64,000 nt of DNA from Malania oleifera (GCF_029873635.1 NC_080417.1:30368214-30432213), one strand, 5' to 3'; shown: positions 36,701-47,698, counted from the stretch's first letter. Numbers and translations: made by a program. The notes: generated by a model from the sequence alone, not told the origin.

Positions 36701-37810
36701 TTATAAAGTGAATTTGAAACATATTTCTTGAGTAAAATTATTATAATAATTTTTATTTTCATTATAATATTTTTAATTTATATTACTTTGTACTTTTATT
36801 ATCTTAATCATATTTTGTATTTGTTATTTGTTTTGAGGACAGAAATGAGCATTTGTTTAGTCGAGTTTTTAATTTGTTTAATTCTAAAACTATTAATCAA
36901 ACATGTTGCTTGTTTTTTATTTTTAATTTCTGTTTTTGGGTTTTAGTTTTCGTTTATGATTTTTGTTTTCATAATTTTGACAGTGATACCAAGTGACCCC
37001 TTAATCTTATTGCAAAATTTTCAGGAACTGGCAACTCACATCGGAGAAGTTGTGATCAACAAATGCTTCTGTACTCGTCGCAACCCAATAAGCATTTCTG
37101 CAGCTGCAATATATTTGGCTTGTCAATTGGAAGACAAACGCAAGACCCAAGCTGAGATTTGTAAAGTGACTGGTCTTACGGAGGTCACACTTCGGAAGGT
37201 TTACAAAGAACTGTTGGAGAATTGGGATGATCTGCTCCCATCTAATTATACTCCAGCTGTACCCCCAGAGAAAGCATTTCCCACAACTGCAATTGCGTCA
37301 GGCCGTTCTTCAATGTCTAGAATTGATTTAGCTGAAGTAGTTCCTATATTGGAAAAGGATAAGCAGGCTGAAACTCAACATAACAAATTAAATGAGGTTC
37401 CAGACACGAACTATCAGGCTAAAGGTACAGATGACACTGAAGGTAAAGATAACTCTTGTGGAACTCATATGCCTTCTCTGAATCAGGCACTGTCTATCTG
37501 TCAGTCGCAGCTGCTGTTTGGGACTTCAGGTATTAAGGTTGCAGGAATTGACATCAATGATCTGCAGACTCACTCTCAAGAGTTGGAACAGAGGGTAGAC
37601 AAGGACACACAGACTTCCACAAGGCTGAGCCAGTTTTCCAGTCTACCTGCTTCAAGTGGGAGTTCTATCTCCTGGCCATTTCGTCCACCGTCTTCATCAG
37701 GGCCTTCTCCTCCCATGCACTTTGTGCAACCATCTACGGTGGTATCTGTTTTTCCAGAGCTCAAAGGAACAGGTAATGAAATGAGAAATCAAAACAGCCA
37801 CCATTGTTGA
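24067..37810 (+). CDS. BRP: Plant-specific TFIIB-related protein (pBRP), three exons, 533 aa
   Basis: Exons 24067-24723, 27264-27422 and 37025-37810 join in phase 0 to 533 codons. The N-terminus has a TFIIB-type zinc ribbon (Cys3, Cys6, Cys25, Cys28; [16 protein letters not shown]). A linker with a poly-Ser run (about residues 132-143) precedes two cyclin-like repeats: about 160-260 ([36 protein letters not shown]) and about 273-350 ([48 protein letters not shown]). The C-terminal tail is Ser/Pro-rich. Length and order match Arabidopsis pBRP (about 500 aa). The family is reported on the cytosolic face of plastid envelopes and, when stabilised, in nuclei, with a role in rRNA gene transcription proposed from algae. 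Introns are GT-AG, 2540 and 9602 bp, the second swollen by retroelements. No lesion is seen, so the gene looks functional. Confidence 0.93.
24724..27263 (+). other. pBRP intron 1
   Basis: 2540 bp, donor GTATTG, acceptor TTTTTCAG at 27263. It is AT-rich and contains one hAT-like non-autonomous element (25733-26605). Nothing else was recognised. Confidence 0.9.
25733..26605. mobile_element. hAT-like non-autonomous TIR element in pBRP intron 1
   Basis: 873 bp with inverted ends CATGGTTTTAAAT... and ...ATTTAAAACCATG. Subterminal GTTACGTAACG, CCGTTAC and GTAACGG motifs repeat on both sides. The flanking 8-mers ACTTTGTG (25725-25732) and ACTTTGAG (26606-26613) match at 7 of 8 bases, which fits a hAT 8-bp duplication. 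There is no transposase ORF, so any mobility would have needed a partner element. Confidence 0.75.
27264..27422 (+). CDS. BRP: pBRP exon 2
   Basis: 159 bp, 53 codons, from [17 protein letters not shown] to LLQLNKSAQ. It completes the first cyclin-like repeat and the link to the second. It is bounded by TTTTTCAG|GA and CAG|GTAATG and is near-identical to the known pBRP sequence at this point. Confidence 0.93.
27423..28642 (+). other. pBRP intron 2, portion before element E
   Basis: T-rich intron sequence. No gene, LTR end or RNA was recognised. Nearby short ORFs are chance readings. Confidence 0.7.
28643..29027 (-). repeat. 3' LTR of gypsy E
   Basis: Matches 34350-34711 (shared GGGAAAATAGTAAGAGAAAA, CCTCCAAATTAGCC, TTGGGAATCCTAACA). 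The first base is A where the partner has T, so the TG terminus has decayed on this side. The AT-to-AT run of repeated short phrases (AATCCTAACATTAAATAG) is present in both LTRs. Confidence 0.92.
29288..30171. mobile_element. hAT-type non-autonomous element nested in gypsy E
   Basis: 884 bp with ends TAGAGGTGTAC... and ...TTACACCCCTA. A perfect 8-bp duplication CCTAACTT lies at 29280-29287 and 30172-30179. Near its ends are TTCGGTTTTGG-type repeats, as in many TAGGGGTGTA hAT elements. It contains snRNA-promoter-like motifs (see the separate entry). It has no transposase ORF. It inserted in the linker before the chromodomain of gypsy E. Confidence 0.9.
29651..29785. promoter_or_regulatory. snRNA-type upstream sequence elements inside the hAT-type element
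   Basis: GTCCCACATCG (29733-29743) matches the plant upstream sequence element consensus RTCCCACATCG. A TATATATAT box follows at 29777-29785, with a 33-bp gap, the spacing typical of Pol II snRNA genes. An inverted near-copy, CAATGTGGGAC, sits at 29651-29661. The sequence after the TATA box matches none of the snRNAs I know by their 5' ends. Function is unproven. Confidence 0.45.
34331..34347 (-). other. Primer-binding site of gypsy E
   Basis: On the minus strand TGGTATCAGAGTCGACC lies two bases inside the 5' LTR. It is an initiator tRNA-Met type site. Confidence 0.85.
34350..34711 (-). repeat. 5' LTR of gypsy E
   Basis: 362 bp, TGATAAGG...CCTAACA in + orientation, matched by 28643-29027. 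It is followed by the TACTC duplication. Confidence 0.92.
34717..37024 (+). other. pBRP intron 2, portion after element E
   Basis: AT-rich intron. It includes a direct duplication: the phrase CTTTCTTTGGGA plus a diverged AGGACATTCAATC context starts at 35659 and again at 35857, about 198 bp apart. An A-rich tract lies near 36600-36640. The acceptor is AAAATTTTCAG at 37024. Short ORFs here are not supported as genes. Confidence 0.7.
37025..37810 (+). CDS. BRP: pBRP exon 3 (second cyclin-like repeat and C-terminal tail)
   Basis: 261 codons plus a TGA stop. The first about 90 codons (second cyclin repeat, ending [17 protein letters not shown]) are the most conserved. The rest is a Ser/Pro/Gln-rich tail, variable in the family, ending [11 protein letters not shown]. 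Confidence 0.93.
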   Translation, partial: ELATHIGEVVINKCFCTRRNPISISAAAIYLACQLEDKRKTQAEICKVTGLTEVTLRKVYKELLENWDDLLPSNYTPAVPPEKAFPTTAIASGRSSMSRIDLAEVVPILEKDKQAETQHNKLNEVPDTNYQAKGTDDTEGKDNSCGTHMPSLNQALSICQSQLLFGTSGIKVAGIDINDLQTHSQELEQRVDKDTQTSTRLSQFSSLPASSGSSISWPFRPPSSSGPSPPMHFVQPSTVVSVFPELKGTGNEMRNQNSHHC

Positions 37811-38700
37811 ATTGCCTACAGGCATTTGTGCGTATTTCAACTTATGTACTGGCAACCTGAAAAGCTTGTTCCTGTGACCCCATTTTTACCAGGAAAAGAA
37901 AAATAGATTCTACTTTTGTCTAAACTCTAGCTTTTTCCATGTAAATTTCTTAAGTTCCCTTGTGAGAACATTCTTTACTCATTCCCTCTGTGATAACTAG
38001 GCATTATGTCTGAGGATTTTTCTTTTTTTTTTTCAAGTTAGGTCGACTAACTTAACCCATTTTTATTTTGAAGTCCATTGTTATTGCAAGGTGGCCAATG
38101 GCAAGCTAGTGCCAAATTCTCATCTTATTTTGATTAGTTCATTGTCTTATTTTGACGGTGGATATGAGCTCATTTTAACATGTTCAGAATTTAAACCTAT
38201 GACAGGTAGTATTTTACCTTCTAGCTTGAAAGTAAATTCTTTACTCTTGATCCTTCTTCACTTGTGATCAGCACAATTTTTCCTATGCTTCTTACCAACT
38301 AGACTGATGTACTAATACAAGGTGGATGGAACCCCTGAAGGCAAAAGGTGACTTCAGCCTTTTTTTTGCCCTCTTTTATATGTTTCCCTTTATTTTCTCT
38401 AAATTTGTGAGGCAATACATGTTGCTCAGGAGAGGAATTGTCTTCTTTCCTTAAATGCCTTTCAAAAGGAACTCATTAGCAGCCAAGGATACTTGCTGAG
38501 CAGCTCAGCATTATAAAGCATCAAGAGCTTCTTGAGGAGTGTAGACTTGTCAGGTCTGTTCTGCGCTTACTGGACTTTCCTGCTTACCTTGCTTTGCTCA
38601 TGTCTTGAGTTGTACTTATGCCTCTTGTGTCCTCAACAGAGATGAATACCTTTGTGGATCTGAGTATTTTTTAGAGAAGGGCAGAAAGAAGTTGTGTGAA
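37811..38700 (+). other. pBRP 3' UTR and downstream flank
   Basis: No canonical AATAAA signal is obvious just after the stop. The transcript end is not determinable. The sequence is T-rich, with a T tract near 38022-38033. Confidence 0.5.
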
Positions 38701-38940
38701 GAAAATGTTTAGATTGACCAGTTGCGTAAGAGGCTAGGGATGACCCACCCTTTGGGCCTTAGGGCCAACCATGACAATGGATTGCAGTGCAAGCAACAGG
38801 TTTCTTTTCTAGGTAGCACTATGGAACTTAGCCCACATGAGATGCTTCATTCCTATGGGCCTTATGTTCTTCATGATCCTTTTGTGTTGCCTAAAGTGAC
38901 CATTAACCTCATTTTCTCAAAGAGAGGTAAGAGCTAGAAG
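38640..38940 (+). pseudogene. Unrecognised coding-like fragment
   Basis: After a CCTCAACAG acceptor-like site (38640) the reading RDEYLCGSEYFLEKGRKKLCEEN meets a stop near 38710, then continues open from 38722 to 38937 (MRKRLGMTHPLGLRANH...). The composition resembles a coiled-coil protein fragment from a transposon or a captured gene. I do not recognise a family. Confidence 0.25.
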
Positions 38941-39275
38941 AGATGCCAACCTCGAGCAACACCATTTGACATCACGCACACAAGGTAATCCTACCCACTT
39001 CCTTAGATCTTCCCTTACCTTTCATATTACTATGCTAATCATACACCAACTTTGAGCTACGTTGCAAGTTGCAGCAAGTGTGTTGTTTTAGATGACAAAG
39101 TGAATGGCATCTTACACTTTACCTCTCAATGGAGGAGCAAGGTTGATATGATTAACAAAAACTAAGAGCAGGTGGCAAGAGAGCTCTAGAGTTTTTAAGG
39201 GGATTGCACAGAGCAAGCAGATTAGCTTCCTTGAGAGTTGCACTGGGGCTACTTGGCTAAAGAAATGGAAGGCAT

Positions 39276-39538
39276 GTCATGGAGCTATGTAAGAGTTCAA
39301 GAAGTCCTTTGGGCCAGGGAGCCCTAAACAAATATGTCATGGAGCTATGTAAGAGTTCAAGAACTGGGAAGGCATGTCATGGAGCTATGTAAGAGGTCAA
39401 GAAGTCCTTTGGGCCAGGGAGCCCTAAACAAATATGTCATGGAGCTATGTAAGAGTTCAAGAACTGGGAAGGCATGTCATGGAGCTATGTAAGAGTTCAA
39501 GAACTCCTTTGGGCCAGGGAGCCCTTAACAAATATGTC
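39276..39538. repeat. Tandem repeat with alternating 60- and 40-bp units
   Basis: The phrase GTCATGGAGCTATGTAAGAG starts at 39276, 39336, 39376, 39436 and 39476, intervals 60, 40, 60, 40. Each ends with either a TCCTTTGGGCCAGGGAGCCC arm (60-bp type) or a GAACTGGGAAGGCAT arm (40-bp type). A 100-bp higher-order unit therefore repeats about 2.6 times with few differences, indicating recent expansion. Confidence 0.92.
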
Positions 39539-39539
39539 T

Positions 39540-40977
39540 TAATACTAATATGGTTGCTTTTGACGAGTCGAGGCAAGTGATGCTACATATTTTGGAAGAA
39601 TTTATAGATGTATCTTTGTTTTTTTGAACTTGTTAGGACTTCAAAATTCTAAAACATGCAAAGTAAAATCAAGTTGGAGGTAGCTTTGTCAAGGTCTTCT
39701 AATGCCCAATTCAGTGTATTCCTTAGGTGTGTCGCGAAAGAGAGGCTTAGAAGGAGCTGGGTATTGTGTTTTTGGAGGTTTTTTTATTTCATGTTTGGAA
39801 CTCTTGCTAATTTGGTAATACCCCTTGATCATGGGATTGTTAAGAAACAGTTTTGCCTAATCTATGGTGCTAATCTTGTTCTTCCATTACCATGGTGTAC
39901 CAGCCATGTTTAACTGGCATTTCCTTGTGTTCATGCACATGACCTAGTTATTTTGGCTGTTATAATCTCTGGCTTCTGGTATGGTGATCGACTTGAATAA
40001 GTCGGTGATCAGTCGGTCTGGCGGGGTTCGACTGGAACCGACTGCCCATTCAGTTTGGGTGATACTTGCAACTCGAAAATGGTGCAACTCGATGAAAGAT
40101 TGGGTGGCAAGTTGAATTCCTGTGAACCAAGGTTGGATATGGTCCATATGGATCAATGTGGTGATTTTTTTTTTTTTGAAACGAAAGCAAAAATAGAAAG
40201 AGGCGGATCGGGAAAGACCATGTAGCACAGCTGCATCTTCCTTGTCAGTGCAGTAGCCTCTTTTGGTGATAACATGGCAGCCTATTTGAGAGACAACAAC
40301 TATTCTTTCGGCAATAGCATTATAACAGCAGCCTCCTTCAGCGGCAGTAGCCTCCTACAACATGTTCTCCTACAATCGAGGCAGCCTCCTCCAATTGCAC
40401 AAAGCAGAAACTCAAAGCCTAACTTGCTTAATCCTCCTCTTGTCCTCTGGTTATTAAATTATTAATTATCTAATTATATGCTTTTAATTCTCAGTTCATT
40501 TTCTATTTAGTAGCTTCCTTATTTGGCTTGATATTTTCCTAAGAAAAAATATTTAATTTGCTTTCCAAAAAAAATTGTTGATGATATGTTTATTTTGACT
40601 ATAAATTTATGAATGGAAATGCTACACATATATAATGTATTTTTTATACCGATATAATTATAATACAACAAATATAATCCATATAATTGTCAACCCAGTG
40701 AAAAAACCTACGGAGTTGCTACTTTATTTCTTTTCTTTTTAAGTAAAAACATGGTAAAAAAAAATTGAAAAGAAAATAATTTTTAGGTTTGTGAGTGACT
40801 TTGTGTGGAGAAGCTAATCGGATAACCATTTCAAATGATGGAACCCATTCATGAAATGGTTACCACTCTTGTGTGCGTGGGTCTCCAGTTTTGAAAAATT
40901 AACATTTTGTGAGACTTATATGGAGGACCCATGGCGTAAAGACCTGATTTTTTTATTTTATTTTATTTTATATACTA
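39540..40977. other. Intergenic stretch without a recognised gene
   Basis: Short open stretches at 39656-39913 (+), 39944-40228 (-) and 40274-40465 (+) match no family I know. A run of CAGCCTCCT-type repeats lies at about 40330-40400. The rest is AT-rich. Confidence 0.5.
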
Positions 40978-40999
40978 CTCTGATACCCTGAATAAAGTA

Positions 41000-41910
41000 T
41001 GTAACGTCATCTCGATCCAAGTGGGGATTGGGAAGTCTAAACATCCATAAAATTTCCTATGTAGCGATAAACAAAAAGGCATATATCCACATTTATAATA
41101 CCAAAGTTTCATTCAAATCCACTGGTCGTTATTTCAAACTCTTGCATTTTATAAACAATTACAGTATTTCCACAAGCATTTCGAGTATTTCTCAAACAAT
41201 TCAGTATTTTATAATTTCCAACCCATTCAAATAATTTGCTACACAATTTCACATTTAAACGCACTCATATATATATATATATATATATTCAACTGTCCAC
41301 CGTTCATTCTATATAAAATTACATATCATATATCCTAATTTAATCAAATCAATCCTAAATAAAATATTATTTTAACATTTCCTAAGCTCATAAATTTCAA
41401 ATAACAATTAACCTTTGAAAACAACAAATTTCCTTAATTCCCTAAATCTCATTCTCGCTTTAGAATGGTGTCTAAGACCCCTAAATGAAAAATTTGCTCC
41501 GATCAAAATGACGATGATTGAGTCTAGGACCCCGTGGTTGTTCCTGATCATCAATTTAGCCGAAGATTCAAGGAGGAATTGAGGAAAGAGAGGGAGTATA
41601 CCTTTCCTCAGGAAATATGTCTATGTCGCTCTTACGAAAAATCCGCTCCGACAGAAATGTCGATGGCGGAGAATGGAACTCAATGATATTTTCTGATTTT
41701 CGATCGGCCAAATATTTGCTGAGAAATTGAGAAGAGTGGGAGAGGAGATGAGGAGAAAGACGGAGAGTGAGAGGATGGCAGAGAGATGGTCTGAGTCTCT
41801 GTTCAATTCAAATGTAATTTGAATCTTCTTCCTGAAGATTCTTATACACTTATGTTATATTATTATATTAATATATATATATATATATATATGTACCCAT
41901 TATATTTATT

Positions 41911-41941
<31 letters not shown>

Positions 41942-41976
41942 CTCTTCCATGCATATAAATTTTTTAGGGCGTTACA
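41000..41976 (-). repeat. LTR of gypsy J (Tekay/Del-like)
   Basis: 977 bp from TGTAACGTCATC to AGGGCGTTACA. The reverse complement resembles the partial LTR I (45282-45655), for example CTCTCCCACTCT, TCAATTT..AAATATT, GGAGCGGATTTTTC. To its right, on the minus strand, is the Tekay-type 3' end text AAATTTCGAGAACAAAAT...GGAGTAGAGAA before TGTAACGCCC. This makes it a 3' LTR. A CTCTGATACC primer-site-like string at 40978-40987 on the other side is unexpected. Confidence 0.75.
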
Positions 41977-43837
41977 TTCTCTACTCCTTATAAAAATTTT
42001 GTTCTCGAAATTTATTGAATGTAACCCCAAGTAAAATTCATTGTTAACCCAATAAGTTTTGAGTTAATCTTTTAAACAAGTCCATTAGAACTGATAACTA
42101 ACATAAATTGATGGATTATACATCATGTTCTAATACACCTTACTTCAACACTAACACTCAACAACTTCAATTTTCATCTCCAATCTTCTAAAGATCTAAC
42201 ACTGACATAACCTTAAGGCCCCATTATGTTTCTTAGTGAATAACACAAGTGCAACCTATGATGATGTACTAGGTTAAACAAACTCCTTGTCGAGGAAATC
42301 TTCTAATTGCACCTTAGGTTGCCTTAGTTCAATTAGTTTCATTCTATATGAAGCAGTTGACATACGCTCTGTTCCTAACACCAAATCAATATTAAACTCA
42401 ATCTCCTCTTGGAGGTAACCCCGATAAATCATCTGGGAAGAATATCTAAAAACTCATCACCTATGGGTAAAGAAGTTTGGAATTTATTAACTCGTATATT
42501 TCTTTCATTGCTACTACAACCCCAGACATGTGCCCAAATTCACAAGCTCTCAAGATGTCAAATATGAGAGCTTGTTAGTTGGAAGGAAACCATCACTCCA
42601 TTTGAATCTCCAAGTACTACTTTCTTTTTGGAAACAATCAATTAGGTGTATGATCAATAGATAACCACAAATGGTTTGCTTCATTTTAAACAGAGAACTT
42701 GCAATGATGACTTATACTCACCAAGGATCATACCTACTGGGACATCTCAGACCAGGATGTGTAATCATTTACCCGTTAGATCAATTGTATAAAAGGCACT
42801 TCAAAACTCTCACCATAACTTTGTAATTTGTTTGAGTAAAAATTATATAAGCTTCTAAACATTCTCTGAAATTCTAATTACCCAATTCCTTTTTAATGTC
42901 AAACTAATACACAGGCTTACACTTTTAAATCAGGATAAAGTATCATTTTCCCACCAAATTGGTTTCTAAATTTTTCTTGCTTCCAACAGTTTTAAGATTC
43001 AACTTCTAGCCTATGTTGGCAAACGTTGAATATCAAAGTATAGTTGGAAAATTTCCTCAATGAAAAGCAAGGATTGCAATTATGGCAAGTCTAAGTCCTG
43101 GTATACTAACTTCAAGTCAACCATTACCTTGCTCCAGTGATTGGACAAATATGCAATAAACACGTACCTTGTTTTTGGTATAGAATACAATACTAATGAA
43201 GTTGTTTAGTTAGCTATGATCAGTGATCGGACATTGTCTGGCAGCATAAATCTTGTGTGAAATGGACTATGAAGGAAAGGGTGACATTTATTTGTACAAG
43301 AGAGTTGCTAATGGTAGAAGAATTAGATTCTGAAGATGGCTTCAAAAGCCATAATCAACTGCAGATAACCATAGAAGATCTCACATGAAGCTATATGCAA
43401 GTTAAATCCCAACTGAGCTAATGCCTAAGTGGTTAAATTGGTGCTCCATTTCCAAGTAGGATCCGCATAGGATAAAGCGAAAAGATAAAGCTTCAGGTCC
43501 TAGCATGTATGGTTTTCTTTCTAGATAGCAGATTGTTAAAGGTTCGAGTATCATTATGATTTTCCTTCTAAGTAAGTTGCTAAAAATGATTCTGTTAGGT
43601 GTTATTTGGTTCATAGGATCCTTCGGAAGACTTGGCAACGTGATGCCCATGACATCTTGTTCCCATAGTTGGTTTCAGGTTATGGTGATGATCCCACTTC
43701 TCAAGGAATAAAGAATTTCCACAAAACATAGAAGTCCAATTGTTGCCCACTTAGTATCTTACATTCTTATGGGCATCTTAATTTTAGGATTACACTGTCC
43801 CCACTATTTTGGTCAACACATGGAATATGAAAATATG
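41977..43837 (-). pseudogene. Decayed internal region of gypsy J
   Basis: Only patches are recognisable. At about 42200-42560 the minus strand parallels the protease-RT linker and RT start of gypsy G (AACTCCTTGTCGAGGAAATC, ATTAAACTCAATCTCCTCTTGGAGGTA). The rest is too decayed to assign. It is a separate copy from G, because G repeats the same region at 43838-44100. Confidence 0.5.
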
Positions 43838-45281
43838 TAGTCGATGCACACTCTCATCGACCCATCTTTCTTTTCTTTAAACAATATCGGTGCTCCCCCA
43901 GGGTGATATGCTGGCCGAATAAACTCCTTATCCAACAATTCCTGCAACTGTTCCTTCAACTTTTTTAATTCTGTTGGTGCCATTCTATACGGCGCTTTAA
44001 AGATTGGCGCTGTCTCCGAAACTAGATCAATAATAAACTCTACCTCACGATTTGGAGGTAGTCCCGACAAACCCTTGGGGAATATATCAGGAAAACCCTT
44101 CACTATCGGAATGTCCTCAATTTGCCCTTTTGATACTTTCTTCACACAAGTCAAATATCCATGGCAACCCTTTAACAACAATCTCCTTGAATAACCATTG
44201 TGGTGGGGTGCGCACCCATGACCCCACAAATCTATACCCCTGTCCTTTTGGAGGTATGAACACTACCTCTTTTTGATAACAGTCTATACTAGCATAGTTA
44301 GCTGTCAGCCAATCCATACCCGATATTATATCGAATCCTTGCATGTCTAACACTACAAGATTGGCTGGTAATATTCTTTCTTGAATGCCCACTAGATAGT
44401 TTTTAAGTACCCTTCCACATCTCACTACTGATCCAGTTGGCGTGGCTACTAACAAATCAGTATTTAGTAACTGCGTCTCAACTTCAATTGTCTTGACATA
44501 TCCTAACGACACAAACGAATGGGTGGCACCTGAGTCAAATAAAACAACATCTTTATATAATAAAGCAATAATCATCCCTGTCACGACGTCACCTGTAATC
44601 TCAGCATCTCCCGGCATCAACGGATAGATTCTCGCTGGAGCTATGTTCCTCTATTGGCCGCCACCCTTGGGTGCCTAGATATTCCCTCCAAAGGGTCTGG
44701 AAGCAGTAGTAGTACTATAATTCATATGATAGTCTTGTGCTACATGACCTGGTCCACCACATCAATAGCAAACATTCCTCCCTGCTTGGCATTCTCCCTA
44801 GTGTCTCTTTCCACATGTAAGACAAACAGGAAATGCCTGCTCACCCTGAATCTCCTGTCTCCCAGTATCTTTCCTCTGGGCTTTGCCGTATTTGTCTCCC
44901 TTCCAAGGGCCTCCGTTGGACCCTGCCTGGAATCTTGGAGGTGTGGGCCTCTTCCTCTAACTCGGCGTCTCCACATCTCTCTGGCTGCTCTCCTCTGCCA
45001 TTGTGGCCCTATCCACTAATTTGGAGAAATCCTGCATCTTTAATATTGTTACCTGTCTATGGATGTCATACCTCAAACCCCTCTCAAACATCTTTGCTTT
45101 CTTAACCTCATCTGGAACGATATAGGGAGCAAAGCATGACAGTTCGATAAACGTTGCTACATACTGCTACACTGTCAGTTACCTCTGTCTCATATTCAAA
45201 AACTATGTTATCTTAACTTCTCTAATAGTGGGAGGAAAATAACGATCAAAGAACATCTCCTTGAATTGGTTCCATGACATG
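43838..45281 (-). pseudogene. Gypsy G gag-protease-RT fragment (Tekay/Del-like)
   Basis: Minus-strand reading from 45281: SWNQFKEMFFDRYFP-type gag text, then zinc region remnants (CLTCGKRH; stops replace two positions). The protease is open at 44117-44620 with an intact active site (LFDSGATHSFVSLGYV) and DIISGMDWL. The RT start (43838-44100) has FPDIFPKGLSGLPPNREVEF and KKDGSMRVCIDY, where similarity stops. Gag is cut at 45281 by the TGTAATAACC start of LTR I. It is a fragment with several stops. Confidence 0.8.
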
Positions 45282-45655
45282 TGTAATAACCCCAAAAATT
45301 GTATGCATGGAAATGTAAATATATATATATATATATTAAAAATAAAAATTAAATTAATTAATTTTTTTAATTTTAAATAATATGATATAATATTATTTTA
45401 TATATATATGTTGATAACCTCTTGAGGAAGTAAACTTCCTCAGGCCTGAATTACAGTGAGAGATGGTCTCTCTCTCTCTCTGCCTCAGTCTCCGTCTCTC
45501 CTCGTCTCCTCTCTCCCACTCTCTTCAATTTTTCGACAAATATTCGGTCGATCAGAAAATCGAAGATACCGCTGGGTTCCTATCTCCACCGCCGACATTC
45601 CTATCGGAGCAGATTTTTCATGGGAGCGATGTAAGCATATCTCCTGGGGTAAGGT
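45282..45655 (+). repeat. Partial LTR of gypsy I, inserted in gypsy G gag and cut by copia F
   Basis: It begins TGTAATAACCCC inside G gag and is homologous, in opposite orientation, to LTR J. It ends abruptly at 45655, where copia F's TGTTGGCC begins. The remainder must lie beyond F, outside the window, so neither its full length nor its duplication can be checked. Confidence 0.7.
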
Positions 45656-47628
45656 TGTTGGCCTAATTAGGCTTTTCAATCTTGTTTTGATGATAACAAA
45701 ATGAAAGATGTTTTAACATGTGTTGTTAAGTGACTTTATTTCAGGTTTAAGTAAAATGACACTCACGATTAAGCATGGAAGTAAGCTGGAGATCAAAGTC
45801 AATCAAGTGAAAGCTTCTTAGTATATTGAAGTAATGAACAACAAATGAAGAGCTTAAAGGCCAAGCAGATCTTGAAGTAAAAAGTGAACTTCAAGAGGCT
45901 GCAAGACTTAGTGATTAAAGAGATCATGCTAAGAAGGATATTTGTAAGTACTTCAAGTCATTACTATTTAGATATGTGAAGTTCCTTAAGGTACAAAGAC
46001 TGAGAGATCAACACTTGTAAAACTCTTGAAAATGTTTTTGAAAAATTATAATTAAAATTTTCTAGTAAACTAGATTTTAAAGAAATCAGAAATAGAAAAT
46101 ATTTGAAAATAGAGAATTGCCCAACCGACTGAGAATACCCAGCCGACTAACTATTTTTTAACGTGGTTTAGTCAGCCGACTGACAGGAAACCTTCAGCAA
46201 AATTAACTGTCTAGCTGACTGACTCGATGAATGGAAAACGTCCAGTCGACTAACAGTACCCAGCCGACTGACAATTTTGAACGTGGTTCAGTCAGCCGAC
46301 TAACAATTTGTTAGAATTATTTTTTGAGAGACAAAATGGTGTCAGAATGGTGTCCAGCCGACTGACTAATGCAAAAAGTGACCCAGTCGAGTGGGTCAGC
46401 CAACTGATTCTGCTGGGAATTTTTGAATTTGAAACTTATGGGAAGATTTTCAAAATTGATTCTATAATTTAATATATTTTGAATAGTTACCTAAATGCTC
46501 CATGTTAAATGAGGAAACTTTTCCTTAAAAAAATCTATAAATACCTCCCTTACTCAATAAAAAAAATACACTCAAACAATATACGATTTCTATGCTAAAG
46601 TTCTCCTAAAACTCATACTTGTTCACACTCTTACTGGGGGAAAACTTTACGAAATTGCTGGATTAAAAAGGGGCTTTGATTCTAAGTTGCATCTAAAATT
46701 CTTATATCAATAAGAAAGAACCTTTGGTGACTTCTAAACCTTGAACTTCATATTTTCTATTTAGTTTTGGTTTTGAAGTATGATTAGAGATTTAACTTGT
46801 ACAACTTGCTCTGTGTTTAAGAATATTTTTGTATGCAGATATCCATTCCTTTCTACTAGATCTTTGACGGTTCAAGGTATTGTTGGATCGTTGGACCAAG
46901 CATAGGTTGTTGCTTGGAGAGGTTTCTCTTCCTAAAAAAGAGGTTAGTTTTTGTAAAGGTTTTTGTTCCACTCGGAAGGAATAAGGTATAGTGAAATCCT
47001 TAAGTGGTTGACTTAAGGCGAGGACATAGGTTAGGGTAAGCCGAACCCCGTAAAAACGGCGGTGTCACTCTCTTTCCCTTACTCTCTTTAAATTCGAGCA
47101 AAAATATAAATTGTGTGGATGTTGTAATTATTTCAATCATAAAAATAACGCATATTGGAAATTAAATAAATCAAAGCCTAATTTGTTCTCGGGCTTGCGG
47201 AAACCGAAAGGGAGAACGTTGGTTAATCAATTTTTTGCAAAAACCGTGAAGGAGTATGTTGATTGGTTAACAACCCAAAACCTATTAGCTGAAGGTTTAT
47301 TTAAATTCTGATTTTGAAAAAGTGATTGGATGTTATTTTAATGTTCAAAGGCCAAATGCAGGACTTGCACATTTATATACAGGGCTGCTGAATATTGCAA
47401 AGCAAATATTGATTGCTTGTTTTGTGTTTGTTTGATTTGAACAGTTAATCAATTGGTTGTGTATGTTGTGGTTGTGGATTGAATAGAATAAGTAAGTGTT
47501 TGTGTGAATTGCCTAATCAATAAGAATATAAGAAGTATTTAAAAGGTTGTAAAAAGTCAAGAACTCATAAAGAAGCTCTAAGGAATTTTAAATAACCAAA
47601 CCCTCTTGGGACTACACCTTAAGTTTCA
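45656..47628 (+). repeat. 5' LTR of copia F
   Basis: 1973 bp, TGTTGGCCTAATTAGG...AAGTTTCA, followed two bases later by TGGTATCAGAG. It matches 56219-57559 until the H insertion. It carries a palindrome array at 46122-46408. Confidence 0.88.
46122..46408. repeat. GTCAGTCGACTGAC-type palindrome array in copia F LTR
   Basis: Nine or more degenerate 14-mers start at 46122, 46140, 46173, 46209, 46241, 46259, 46291, 46353, 46381 and 46395. The block 46122-46186 recurs 118-119 bp later at 46241-46304. The commonest form is GTCAGCCGACTGAC. The perfect palindrome GTCAGTCGACTGAC appears in the 3' LTR copy near 56960. The core matches the GTCGAC centre of the other arrays. Confidence 0.85.
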
Positions 47629-47630
47629 AT

Positions 47631-47642
47631 TGGTATCAGAGT
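47631..47642 (+). other. Primer-binding site of copia F
   Basis: TGGTATCAGAGT, initiator tRNA-Met type, two bases after the 5' LTR. Confidence 0.85.
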
Positions 47643-47698
47643 GAGGTTATAGCAAATCCTAACAAGTAGCTATATAAATACCTAGATGGCACAATAGG

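Noticed and set aside
44654..45105. Plus-strand ORFs of 90-121 codons
   Set aside because: They are antisense to gypsy G gag, which is recognisable on the minus strand.
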